Positions 48,363 through 59,880 of a stretch of 64,000 bases of DNA are shown here, in pieces. The position numbers and the translations under genes were made by a program. Origin of the DNA: Cotesia glomerata (taxonomy: Eukaryota > Arthropoda > Insecta > Hymenoptera > Braconidae); the NCBI RefSeq assembly GCF_020080835.1, contig NC_058161.1, positions 10,357,297 through 10,421,296 of the forward strand, read 5' to 3'. The notes below the pieces were generated by a model that saw only the letters and a list, made by a program, of their open reading frames with translations, was not told where the DNA came from and made no database searches. Position 1 is the first letter of the stretch. Each line of letters begins with the position of its first letter.

Positions 48363-48382
48363 ATAATAAATCTCATTATAAT

Positions 48383-50336
48383 TAATGGTATTATTTTTAA
48401 TTATTATATAATAGACTCGTAAACAAAGAGCATAGCTGTAATATTATCAATAAATATTAATAATTGGCTAATACGAATTTCAAGAGTTCATAATGGCTTA
48501 ATACACGCAAGAAAACTTAATACTAACGGAAGATCCTCGATCCGTTTGTTTATGACGCTCGACTGCCTCGTGAGAACGGTAAAAAAAACGTATAGATATT
48601 AAAAAAAGTATTATTTTACACGACTCTATTATAATCTAATCTATTATTTTCTACTAATTATTAGCATATTGGTAATTAATATACACCTATAACAATATTG
48701 GACGATAAATCAGTAAAAAAAAATGTACCTCTTATAGTGCTGGGCATCTTGTACTAAATGTCATATCCTGATATCCAAAATGAAAACACGTTAATATTTC
48801 GTGATTCAAGTAAAATTCAAACACATCACTGTTAATGCCAACAATTTTAATCACTCACACGTACTTTGGAGCTTATTAAATCAAGTAATTCAAAAATTTT
48901 TAATTAAAAAAAATAACAATTGACAATTAGTATTATAATTTTCACTTAAAAGTTTCTTAGTAAGAGATCCCAGTAATAGGGAATTAGGTAGCAAATGTCA
49001 AAGGCACTTCCATTACATTTTAAGATACACTTTACTTTGTATTTGTTTATTATTATTTTATATTTAGTGTTATTTGTTATTATTAGAGAAATGCTCGTTC
49101 GGTTCGTGATACATAAAGATTTACCATGAATCGATCGAGTATTTCTCGGTTGTCGTGTGTCAGGTGTAGGTCGACGACATTCGTATAAAATCAACGTTAA
49201 ATATACCACGTCTAATCTTCACATATGACATTCAATTAATGAAAAATAATTTCTTATTAATTTTTTTTTTTGATTAATTTAATAGTTATGTCATAAGTTA
49301 TTAAAAATTGTTTAATTTCTAGTCCGACTAACGACGATATATATAAATAATAGTAACACTTTAATTGTCAATAAAATATCCAATCCACACTGTAATTTGT
49401 AGTAAACATTTACACTTTGAGAACACTGTTTGTTTAAAAACTATTATAAATACTGTTTTTATGAATTAACTTTATGAAAATGATGACAGTAATTAATGAT
49501 ATAAGAAACGTGAAATCAAATAAAAATCAAAATATAAACAATACATTTTTATATGATAAAATTTGATCACATCAAATCGAGAAATCCGTGCGAGGTTTGG
49601 AGGTCTGGTGGTGGTGGTCGGTGAGTGACTCTACCGGCAACGGGGTACAGAGAAATCCACAGGTGCTCTGAGACCGCGGTGGCCCTTACTCTCTCCCTTC
49701 CTTTTTCCACCACTTTATCCTCATCGTTCTCTGTGTTTGGCTCTTTCTCCTCCCACCATTATATCAACATCAACATTATGTTGGCTTTGACTTAACTTTT
49801 AACTTTACTTTAAACCACCGTCTATACATAAAGATAAAAGGTGCACATGTGTTCAATTTTTGACATTTTTTTCCCACATTAATTTGCCGTCTAATTTTTA
49901 CATTTTGGATGTAACTAATATTTGTCTCACTTCCACCAACTGCTCTTCATTATTAACTTGATATGAGTTTCATTTGGTTTTTTTTTTTCATTGGATCTCA
50001 AATCTCAAGCTCAACTCATTCGAACAGTTGAAAGCCTCTAAAGTTTTTTAATTAATTTCTTTTTGTGTATGTACTTAGTTTTGTTTTTTTTTTGTTAGAA
50101 AATTTTCACAGTTTGAGATTTAAAAAATGATAATGGCATATGATGAAATTTTTATTGAGATTAACGATTAGTATAATTATGATAAATATTTTCGTGCACA
50201 TTCCATGAAGATTGATGAGTGTTTTCGTGTTTATAAATTGTGCCGTCAATTTTATTCATTTTTCTTTCAGTTGTATAATTTATTTTGAAAATATATTTTT
50301 TTTTTTCTAAGCAGAATGACAGATTTGGACTCTTAC
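48383..50336. other. AT-rich region; presumed flank or intron of the exon at 50337
   Basis: No recognisable gene. A less AT-rich pyrimidine-containing patch lies at 49570-49770. If the exon at 50337-52204 is real, this would be its downstream intron (minus strand). Confidence 0.35.
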
Positions 50337-50427
50337 CAAGTAGTCGGTAGTCTTCAGATAAATTTATACAGATTTTTGTTTCAAGTGCGTGGATGTCTTT
50401 GACCAAGTCAATGTCATTCCATATCAT

Positions 50428-52123
50428 CCCGACCAGAAATTTAAGTTCAGCGGTGGTTCGTTTCGAATTAGGCATGCCGAATTCCAAGTTCGCGCCGAAC
50501 CAGGAAGCCAAAGTTGGCCCACGTCCCGGAAGTAACGCAGTCGCGAGTTTGGGCCTAACTTGGCTTCCGACTTAGGCGGTGGTTTAGAAACCACACTTGC
50601 TGGTGACTATCCAAGCCTCATTCGGTCCGAATTTGGCTACCTAACTAGGCAGCAATTCAGAAACTAAATGCGCACGGAAGAATCCAAATTGAATTCTTTT
50701 TTTGTTTTTAGCTATTGTTATTGTAAAGCAAAAATTAAAAATTAGGAATGTTGATTTTTTTTAATTTACTTTTTAAATTTTAAATATAAATATCGACTTT
50801 AGGACAAAATTTTTTAAATATTAAGTAAATAAAAAAATTTTTTTTTGTTTATTAAGTATTATTTTTTTTATATTTTCGGTCATTTTTTTCGCTTTTTAGG
50901 GTTTTTCTTACTATGAAGAAGTTTTTTTTTTGATTGGTCGATTTTATGGGTCAAGGGGGAAGGAGATGATGGAGTTAGATACATTAGTCACACATAACAC
51001 TTAAATTTACCTCACAATCACCTTAAGAATAATTATAATTAATAATTATTAATTATTAAAAATTCTACATGTCGAACGCGAGACTCGAACACTGTATCCG
51101 ACGCACGAGAGCCCTATACCATACCGCGACGCTACGCCGATGATGAGCGACCTCTTGCCTCAAGATACTTATAAGCCCGACACTTCAGAAAACATTCGAT
51201 TACCGTTGCAACGGTCGAGTTAGGAATTCCGATATTATACCTAAGTGAGGACTTGCCACAGACTTACCTAGTCAAGTTTCATTTTGATAGACCAAGCTTC
51301 AGAATACCTTTAGTTACTGTTCGGTAAGCTTTTGGTTACCGTTATCTCGTATCAATTTGGCAATTCATGGCGTACCGAACTTAGGCATTGCCACAGGTTT
51401 GCCTAAATGGGCCCGAGCTTGGTGAATCGAACTTTGGTAAGCCTCTTTGGTTGCCGTTATTTTATAACAGTTTGGCAATCCATAACATACCAAACTTAGG
51501 CATTTCCACAGTTTTGCCTAAAGAAGCTCGATCGTGGTATGCCAAATTTCGGTAAACCTTTAGTTACCGTTATTTCATAAAAGTTTGGCAACCCATGAAA
51601 TGCCGAACTTAGGCATTGCCATAGATTTTCCGAAGTGAGCCCGAACTTGGTGAACCAAACTTCGGTAAGCCTTTGGTTACTGTTATTTCATAACAGTTTG
51701 GCAATCCATGTTATACCGAACTTAGGTATTGCCACAGGTTTGCCTAAGTAAGCCCGAGCTTGGTGAACCAAACTTCGGTGAGCCTTTGGTTACCATTATT
51801 TCGTACTAATTAGGCAATCCATGACATGCCGAACTTAGGTATTGCCAAAGGTTTGCCTAAGTGAGCCCGAGCTTGGTGAACCAAACTTCGGTAAACCTTT
51901 GGTTACCGTTAATTCGTACTAATTAGGCAATCCATGATATGCCGAACTTAGGCAATGCCAAACTATTACGAGATTACATCGAATGTGGAATTCTTTTGGC
52001 ATACCAATGTTCGGCTTGCCTATTTTAAAACAAATAAGATCCGAATTGGGCTAGCCTAAGTTCGGAAAGCCAACTTCGTCCCGAACTGATTTTTCGGCAT
52101 GCCTCACTAAAATTCTAGTCGGG
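50428..52123. mobile_element. CCC-ended element Y, copy 1
   Basis: Ends CCCGACCAGAAATTTAAG and (reverse complement) CCCGACTAGAATTTTAG, flanked by AT on both sides (50426-50427, 52124-52125). The right part is a tandem array of about six units of roughly 113 bp (51230-51960), each containing CCGAACTTAGGCATTGCCAC and GCCTTTGGTTACCGTTATTT. The left arm has related words in other orders (GGCATGCCGAATTCC). The core is AT-rich and carries a tRNA-like sequence. No transposase. Confidence 0.85.
51069..51142 (-). other. tRNA-like sequence in the core of Y1
   Basis: On the minus strand: A-box-like TAGCGTCGCGGTATGG and B-box-like TGTTCGAGTCTC at about the usual spacing. The stems do not pair as in a real tRNA. 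Confidence 0.5.
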
Positions 52124-52204
52124 ATACCGGTGTTGAGTTTAGGTGTCAATAAACTTTGCCAAACGTTCTTGAAATCGTAATTCTCAAATTGACAAACTAA
52201 ATAT

Positions 52205-53429
52205 CTAATGGTTCGGTTTTTTTTAAAGTTATAACTTAAATTTAAATAATTTTGTTTTTTAAATTGCTTCATCTTGTTCAATTTTTGAATTTTTTTTTAT
52301 TACGAAATTGACATTAAAAACAATTTTCTTTTAATTATTTCATTTTATTTTTAAAAAGCTACAAAAAAATATGAAATTATTTAGAAAAATTAATCACGAT
52401 AATTTAAAAATTTTTTATGATCAAAATTTTCTAAGCTCGCAATTTTGAACAACTGAAAATTATAATTATAAACAATTGTTTCCTTTTTTTCTTATTGATC
52501 ATCAGTTTCAGGAGTATTGAATAAATCCAATTATTCAACAAGTGTAAATATTAAAAGGTTGAGAAAGGTCAAAGTATGAAAAATAATTATATTAAAATAA
52601 AACACTTAGCATACCAGTTACCAGTATTTGGTGAATTTAAAGGCAGAAGTAACATAAGTTTAAAAGTGTGGTAAAAGAATATAATAACCTGCCGGCGTCT
52701 TGGTATTAAGTATCGTGTCTTAACGTGGCCATTTTGGAGATTGTTGAACTCTCTTGGCTGATGACTCGCCGCAATTTCCAACCTGACTCAAGGACTTTTT
52801 ATCCGAAGAATCTATCTTCTGGATCCTGATGCCCACACGTATAATTGCATTGTGGTCATGTAGGTATTTTAATTTGAAAAGAATAAATTTAAAAAAGTTT
52901 CACGAACAATCGAAAATAAAATCAAATAACTGTTATGTTTCAACGTATGCATGTATAAATAAAAGAAGAATATATATGGTATACATATTATGAATAATTT
53001 CAAATATTAAGTATCTTTTTTCGCTTCACCAACAGTTTGATAATGGACGATAAGAATTGATTGGAATAACGGATTTTACGGAGAAAACCAACGACGATAA
53101 AGTTACATCAATACGTCAATCATAATTACCTTTAGGGTAGATATGTACTATTACAAGGCTTTGGGTTTAAGAAAAAAAAAATACTATGAAAAAATGAGAA
53201 GAGGGAGAAGTTCGGCTGTGTCCGTATTACTCACGGTCGTATGTGAATATTCTGGTGGTCATTGACCCCTCAAGTTGTTCCTATAATACCAAACCTTATA
53301 CGACCGTGCTATTGAGGTATAAATTAATGCTAACGTACAATTAACTAGGGACTAATTGTGCATTTGGTGATTATTCATACGTTATTGTCAAACATTCTGC
53401 TGTCTCTGCAACTAAACATTTATTCTTAC

Positions 53430-53433
<4 letters not shown>
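52205..53433. other. AT-rich, no gene recognised
   Basis: Contains a short inverted pair, CACGGTCGTATG/TATACGACCGTG (53233-53306), around TCATTGACCCCTCAAG. Nothing else was supported. Confidence 0.45.

Positions 53434-53515
<82 letters not shown>
53434..53515. repeat. (TA)n microsatellite hosting a MITE
   Basis: About 41 TA units; the tract resumes at 53860-53904 beyond the inserted MITE. Confidence 0.95.
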
Positions 53516-53518
<3 letters not shown>

Positions 53519-53857
53519 GGTGTCCCAAAAGTTACGGACGCCATTGTAGCATCTGATGAAAAAAATAATTCTGAGACGAAAAGTCCTTAGCCATTTTTCA
53601 ATTAACCGCATAGATAATTAATTATTAATTAAAAATAACGTCTCTTTATTTGTTAGAGAGAGAGAGCGCCAGTGTCCAGTAAAATATGTGCCAAATAAAG
53701 ACACAACTGCTCTCTCTCTAACGCATAAAAGGACGTTATTTTAATTAATAATTAATTATCTATGCGTCTGATTAAAAAATGGCTAAGGACTTTTCGTCTC
53801 AGAATTATTTTGTTTATCAGATGCTACAATGGCGTCCGTTACTTCTGGGACACTCTG
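53516..53857. mobile_element. Fully palindromic MITE with CAGGGTGTCCC ends
   Basis: Left end CAGGGTGTCCCAAAAGT, right end (reverse complement) CAGAGTGTCCCAGAAGT. The arms match over about 160 bp up to TTAGAGAGAGAGAGC, with a ~40-bp loop. It is TA-flanked inside a TA microsatellite. No ORF. Confidence 0.85.
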
Positions 53858-53867
53858 TATATATATA

Positions 53868-53904
<37 letters not shown>

Positions 53905-53907
<3 letters not shown>

Positions 53908-54365
53908 AATATTAACTTCATCAAAATATTTTTAATCAGTAATTATAAATGAACGATAAAAAATTGATTTTGTAATTTTTAATCAATAGAAATTTAAATC
54001 GTAAATGTAAGTAATCATCAATAATTTAATTAAATTAAATGACTTTGTCAAGTGGTTTTAATTGATTAAAGTGATAAGAGTAATTATAATAAACGTTAAC
54101 TACGTTAGAAAAGTTATTAGTTAAATTAAATTAAGAAATTTTGTAGCGATCGATTTTGGGAGTGCTGAATGTTATGACGTGGCATTTGACGATTGGTAGG
54201 ATAAATACGGAATTAAAATAACGTATACGTATAGACATATTATATAGTTGACACTCTCTTCTTCTCTCGTCCTTTTCACTCTTTACATTTCCGTTTGTAT
54301 TGTTATCGCTTTTCACTATTCATTGCCTACATTTCCTTCTTCTTCCGGGTTCATTTTTTGAGATC
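53905..54365. other. AT-rich, no feature seen
   Basis: No ORF or repeat end with support. Confidence 0.5.
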
Positions 54366-55010
54366 TATTATTGCACGCCTCATAGCGCGAAGCCTGTGAG
54401 GTTGTGCTTTATACTCGACTCGTCAAGATCAAGCAATTTTGTGATCTTTAAATGCCTCTATCACAACCATATTACACATTCAATAATATAGGTAGATGTA
54501 CACTGAAAAACACTTAAATTAAACCATCTTTTACTTTCTAAAATCATTTCATGTTGCTATTTTGAAAAAAAAAAACGTTTTGAAAAAAATTTTACGTGGA
54601 CGTCCGGATGTCACCCCATTATGGATGTACCAACGATTACTCCCGAACAAATTGATATTTCAAGACCGGGCCTTTTTTATTAGTTTAAGAATTCGATGAA
54701 CTGGGTCCGTATTTCGTATCAGTGGCCTAGCTTATGTATTTTTTTTTAAATTGAATTTTTATTAAAATTCACGGATACAACCGTACAAAGCCAAACGAAC
54801 TTTTCTTATTTGTCACGTGAAAGCTATGGCGCCACTTGATCGAGCTAGATTTTTTTAGGCTGCGTGCGCATATGACAAGAAAAAAGGGTGGCGATATTTA
54901 AAAAAAAAATAAAAAATACTCTAAGAAATTACTTAATTATAATTTTTTTTTTTAATCAATTACACAATTAATTTTTTTCCTAAAAAATGATTGAGCGTTA
55001 TGAGGCGTGC
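54366..55010. repeat. Possible inverted-repeat element
   Basis: TTGCACGCCTCATAGCGC at the left and the inverse GCGTTATGAGGCGTGCAC at the right (16 of 18 bases match). The inside holds a short one-sided CACTGAAAAACAC end at 54501. No target duplication was seen, so the boundaries are tentative. Confidence 0.4.
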
Positions 55011-55214
55011 ACTTTTGGATTTTCCAAACTTTTTTTTTTTATTCTGGAATCTGTTGTTTGACTTTTTTTTTCGCAAAAAATGGAATTTGTAACTAACTTT
55101 TTTGACTCATCAATATTAACAATACTATTCTTATTGATATTTTTTAAGTTATCATGCTCAATGTCGATCGTAAATAAATGAAAAAAATATTAAGCTAAAA
55201 AAAAAGTTTCAGCA

Positions 55215-55640
55215 GAATATTGGGAGGACTTTAGCTGGCTCAGCGGTTGGGCATCAGCTTAGTGGTAATGTAAGAAGTCAAGAACCTCTTCTTCGGGCGA
55301 GTCTTGGTCGCATCTCTGGTTGAACGAACTGTGGACCGTGCGCGTTGGCTCTCTACGTTAAACATGCGGCGGCGAGCCGGACAACGGTAAAACTTACCGG
55401 TGTGAGTTGTGTTGCTTGCCAGTATCAGACAAGACCGGTAAGAAAGTATTGAAGTAAGAGAAAGAAAATACAAATAAAATGAAGAATAAAAAGAATGAGA
55501 AAGAAAGAGAAAGAAAATAAAGAAAAACGAATAATGAAGAAGAGAAAGAGAAGAGAGAATCGATGTAACACTGCCACCTAGCGGTAAAGTATCCCCTCCT
55601 AATCGCCAAGCTGCTCTTGAGATCTTTTTTCAAGGTTTTG
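55215..55640. other. GC-richer island, possible non-coding exon or regulatory block
   Basis: Contains an A-box-like TGGCTCAGCGGTTGG (no matching B-box), a donor-like GACCG|GTAAGAAAG on the plus strand at about 55437, and a CTCF-like TGCCACCTAGCGG at 55572-55584. The ORFs on the minus strand show only an R/S/T-rich composition. No gene is called. Confidence 0.3.
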
Positions 55641-56145
55641 CCCTCACTACTGATTTTCTATTTGTTTTACTGTTTATTTTTTTTTTTTTCTTTTTCAATA
55701 CGTAATTATTTTCTAGTAAGTAGCTTGGTGAAAACATTTAATGTTACTATTTAATCATTTTTCATTATTTTTAAGCTACAAGTAAAATAATCGATATATG
55801 TATTATCACGTAGATTAAATACATGAGCATGGTAAAAAGCATAAGAAAATTTTTAGTTTTTTCTTTAATGTACTGTTACCAAAACTTAAAACAGGAGGTT
55901 AAAATTTAGAAGAAATTTTGATTACTACAGTATAATTTTTACGTAAAAAAAAATAATTAAAGGTTATCGATCACTTTCAAGTACAGTTTAATTTTCGTTG
56001 AATAGTTGAATAATCCTTTGAAAGGTATAATTTGTTGTTTTAAGTCGTACACATATTATAGATACGAAAAAACAAATTGAATTATATTCTTCAAATACTT
56101 CAATGGTTGAAGCCGAAAAAATTACAATTTTTTTACTATATTTTT
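55641..56145. other. AT-rich, no feature seen
   Basis: No supportable ORF or repeat. Confidence 0.5.
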
Positions 56146-56420
56146 TAACTTCCCGCTAAAAAAATCAATGATTTTCAAAAATTGGGAAGTTATTAGTCTT
56201 GACCCAACTTCGGAAAATCGAGTTCTCTTCAGATCTCTACGTTTTGAAGTCCTAGGAAGCAATAGTACTATTTCTGTGGTAGATTTTATAAGAATTTGAA
56301 TTAGCTCTGCGCAGTAGATTTTGAGATATCTCAAAAATAAAATTTAAAAAAAATGTTTTTTTTTAGTAAAACTTTAAAATTAGAGTATCGATCAATTCCA
56401 AAATTTCATTAGCTGTTGTC
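56146..56420 (-). repeat. Family R copy 9 (minus, partial)
   Basis: Begins TTAACTTCCCGCTAAAAAAA and follows the family through the TCAGATCTCTACGTTTTGA phrase and one module; element T follows at its inner end. The middle CA stretch is missing. Confidence 0.75.
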
Positions 56421-56422
56421 TA

Positions 56423-57307
56423 CACGGAAAGAACAATAACCCACTGTACATCCTCGTATAGTATACTCCGTGGTATTTGTAGTGAAAAAAAATTTCAGAC
56501 TATAGTCAATATCCTTCAAAGTATACTAAATTATTTTTGGACTGTACTCAGTGAAGTCTCCGATTTAATCGATTAATTTTTCTGGTTATATCGCGTAAAA
56601 CTTCACGGGATATAATCTGAAAAATTATTTCGTGTAAATTAAATTATACTTTGTTGAAATTTGGATTATGCCCACGGTGACTCCGCCAATTTTTTTTCCA
56701 GCGCCTGCGCACTTAGCATTATCATATCTATTATGTATTTTAAATATTAGGTTAGTCAAATATTGTTTTAAATAATTATTACATACATCAAAAACATTTA
56801 AGGAGCATTAAAGCACAATTTTTCCGATAATTTGGGGTTAAAAATCTTTTTTTTCTTTTCTTCGACTCTTTGAACTTAAAAATGTTAGGCTAAGAAAAAA
56901 ATATTTTTACATATCAAAATATATAAATAGTCACACACTCATATAATTCACTGATTATATTTTAATTAATGTCCAATATGCTGATTGACTATAACTCACA
57001 AATTATAAAAAGCACTTTACGCGCAGGCCCTAGAAAAAAAAATTGGCGGAGTCACCGTGGGCAAAATCCAAATTTCAAAAGAGTATAATTTAATTTACAC
57101 GAAATAATTTTTCAGATTATATCCCGTGAAGTTTTACGCGATATAACCAGAAAAATTAATCGATTAAATCGGAGACCACTGAGTACAGTCCAAAAATAAT
57201 TTAGTATACTTTGAAGGATATTGGCTATAGTCTGAAATTTTTTTTCACTACAAATACCACGGAGTATACTATACGAGGATGTACAGTGGGTTATTGTTCT
57301 TTCCGTG
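56423..57307. mobile_element. Foldback element T (CACGGAAAG ends, long arms)
   Basis: Ends CACGGAAAGAACAATAACCC on both sides; TA duplications at 56421-56422 and 57308-57309. The arms (about 290 bp each, to CACGGTGACTCCGCCAATTT) match closely around an AT-rich core. No ORF. Arms of this length should form a stable hairpin if transcribed. Confidence 0.9.
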
Positions 57308-57309
57308 TA

Positions 57310-58014
57310 ATTAGTTTTTTTTTTTTTTTTTTTTTTTTTTTTATTCAAATAGCATTACAAAAAATCTTAAAAATAATAATTGTTAAAATCGGCTATGTGC
57401 AACCTTAGCCACTGTAAAGACGAATAAAACGAAAAAATTTGTAAAAATCGGTTTATATTTATTTGAATAGTTGATGCGATCAGCTTGAAAAAAGTTGTTT
57501 TGAGAAAAACGCTTTTAAAATTTTTAGATTTAACTTTAAGTCAAATTATCTATAAATTCGTGTGTCTCATTAAATATTTATACACTGTAAAAAGAGCGGT
57601 GTTAAAAATGGACTTATTTTAACACCGGCGTAACGGTGTACTTTTCCGGTGTCAAAATACCGGTGTTAAATCGGTGTAAAAACGGACTAATACCAGTGTA
57701 AAAGTGGAGTAAACAGTCTATTTAAAATATCAAGATTATAAATCTATAAAACATAATAAAACTTAGTTTTTAAATTAAGAATACTAATAGAAAATATATA
57801 TTAAAAGTAGTATTCATTACACCGGCCTACAAAAAAAAAGTGATCTGTACTTTTGACCGGACCTATCTATCTTTATGTATTTTAAAGCGTTGAATTTGAA
57901 TCTGAATTCAGTTTTGCCCGTAGACCCTCAAAAGTTTGAGTAAAATGCAAAAAAAAAAAACCCCGAAAATTGCGAAAAACTGGTCACAGCGATGAATAAA
58001 TTTTTGTGAACCCA
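57310..58014. other. Poly-T, one-ended repeat and flank of Z
   Basis: Poly-T 57314-57342. At 57593 a CACTGTAAAAAGAGCGGTGT end opens a short array of CCGGTGTTAAA words up to about 57720, but no matching right end was found. 57880-58000 is a diverged extra copy of the Z arm text. Confidence 0.5.
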
Positions 58015-58069
58015 GATAAAGTATGATTTTTATGTATGTCAATTCACTGAATCTGAATTTAAACGTTAA

Positions 58070-59880
58070 CCCGACGAGAAATTTAAGTTCGGCGGTGGTT
58101 CGTTTCGAATTAGGCATGCCGAATTCCAAGTTCGCGCCAAACCAGGAAGCCAAAGTTGGCCCACGTCCCGGAAGTAACGCAGTCGCGAGTTTGGGCCTAA
58201 CTTGGCTTCCGACTTAGGCGGTGGTTTGGAAACCACACTTGCTAGTGACTATCCAAGCCTCATTCGGTCCGAATTGGGCTAACTAACTAGGTTGCAATTC
58301 AGAAACTAAATTCGCACGGAAGAATCCAAATTGAATCCTTTTTTTGTTTTTAGCTATTTTTATTATAAAGCAAAAATTAATAATAATGAATGCTTATTTT
58401 TTTTTTAATTTACTTTTTAAATTTTAAATATAAATATCGACTTAAGAACAAAATTTTTTAAATATTAAGTAAATAAAAAAAATTTTTTTTTTTTTTATTT
58501 AGTATTATTTTTTTTATATTTTCGGTCATTTTTTTCGCTTTTTAGGATTTTTCTTACTATGAAGAAGTTTTTTTTGATTGGTCGATTTTATGGGTCAAGG
58601 GGGAAGGAGATGATGGAGTTAGATACATTAGTCACACACAACACTTAAATTTACCTCACATTCGCCTTAAGAATAATTATAATTAATAATTATTGATTAT
58701 TAAAAATTTTACATGTCGATCGCGAGACTCGAACACTGTACCCGACGTACGAGAGCCCTATACCATACCGCGACGCTACGCTGATAATGAGCGATCTCTT
58801 GCCTCAAGATACTTATAAGCCCGACACTTCGGCAAACATTCGGTTACCGTTGCAACGGTCGAGTTAGGAATTCCGATATTATACCTAAGTGAGGACTTGC
58901 CATAGACTTACCTAGTCAAGTTTCATTTTGATAGACCAAGCTTCAGAATACCTTTAGTTACTGTTCGGTAAGCTTTTGGTTACCATTATCTCGTATCAAT
59001 TTGGCAATTCATGGCGTACCGAACTTAGGCATTGCCACAGTTTTGTCTAAATGAGCCCGAGCTCGGAGAATCAAACTTCGGTAATCCTTTGGTTACCGTT
59101 ATTTCATACCAGTTTGGCAATCCATGACATATCGAACTTAGGCATTGCCACAGGTTTGCCTAAATGGGTCCGAGCTTGGTGAATCGAACTTTGGTAAGCC
59201 TCTTTGGTTGCCGTTATTTCATAACAGTTTGGCAATCCATGACATACCGAACTTAGGCATTTCCACAGTTTTGCCTAAAGAAGCTCGATCGTGGTATGCC
59301 AAGTTTCGGTAAACCTTTGGTTACCGTTATTTCATAACAGTTTGGCAACCCATGAAATGCCGAACTTAGGCATTGCCATAGGTTTTCCGAAGTGAACCCG
59401 AACTTGGTGAACCAAACTTTGGTAAGCCTTTGGTTACTGTTATTTCATAACAGTTTGGCAATCCATGGTATACCGAACTTAGGCATTTCCACAGGTTTGC
59501 CTAAGTAAGCCCGAGCTTGGTGAACTAAACTTCGGTAAACCTTTGGTTACCGTTATTTCGTACTAATTAGGCAATCCATGACATGCCGAACTTAGGCATT
59601 GCCACAGTTTTGTCTAAATGAGCCCGAGCTCGGAGAATCAAACTTCGGTAAACCTTTGGTTACCGTTATTTCGTACTAATTAGGCAATCCATTATATGCC
59701 GAACTTAGGCAGTGCCAAACTATTACGAGATTACATCGAATGTGGAATTCTTTTGGCATACCAATGTTCGGCTTGCCTAATTTAAAACAAATAAGATCCG
59801 AATTGGGCTAGCCTAAGTTCGGAAAGCCAACTTCGCCCCGAACTGATTTTTCGGCATGCCTCACTAAAATTCTAGTCGGG
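58070..59880. mobile_element. CCC-ended element Y, copy 2
   Basis: Ends CCCGACGAGAAATTTAAG and (reverse complement) CCCGACTAGAATTTTAG, flanked by AA (58068-58069, 59881-59882). The opposite arm of Z gives the empty site and confirms that only one AA was present before. It has about seven ~113-bp units against six in Y1, which accounts for the 115-bp length difference. Otherwise it is nearly identical to Y1. Confidence 0.85.
58712..58788 (-). other. tRNA-like sequence in the core of Y2
   Basis: Same A-box-like and B-box-like text as in Y1 with a few substitutions. Confidence 0.5.

Larger units (their letters stand above)
50337..52204 (-). pseudogene. Exon-like ORF split by element Y1 (host gene unrecognised)
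   Basis: Minus strand. To the right of Y1 an open frame ends ...NVWQSLLTPKLNTG (52126 side); to the left one begins MIWNDIDLVKDIHALETK and continues to LSEDYRLLG. With Y1 and one copy of its 2-bp duplication (AT) removed, the two join in the same frame, giving over 140 stop-free codons in AT-rich DNA. The left piece meets a consensus splice donor, CTTG|GTAAGAGT, at 50336. A possible acceptor is at 52205 (CCATTAG|) or 52197, but neither has a good pyrimidine tract. The exon would be about 170 nt of coding sequence (50337-50427 plus 52126-52204). I recognise no family. It could be a gene killed by the insertion, an older pseudogene, or chance. Confidence 0.4.

Noticed and set aside
46883..53275. 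Recurring TCATTGACCCCT phrase (46886, 53260) as a nuclear-receptor site
   Set aside because: Two short matches in 64 kb without further context are too weak to call a regulatory element.
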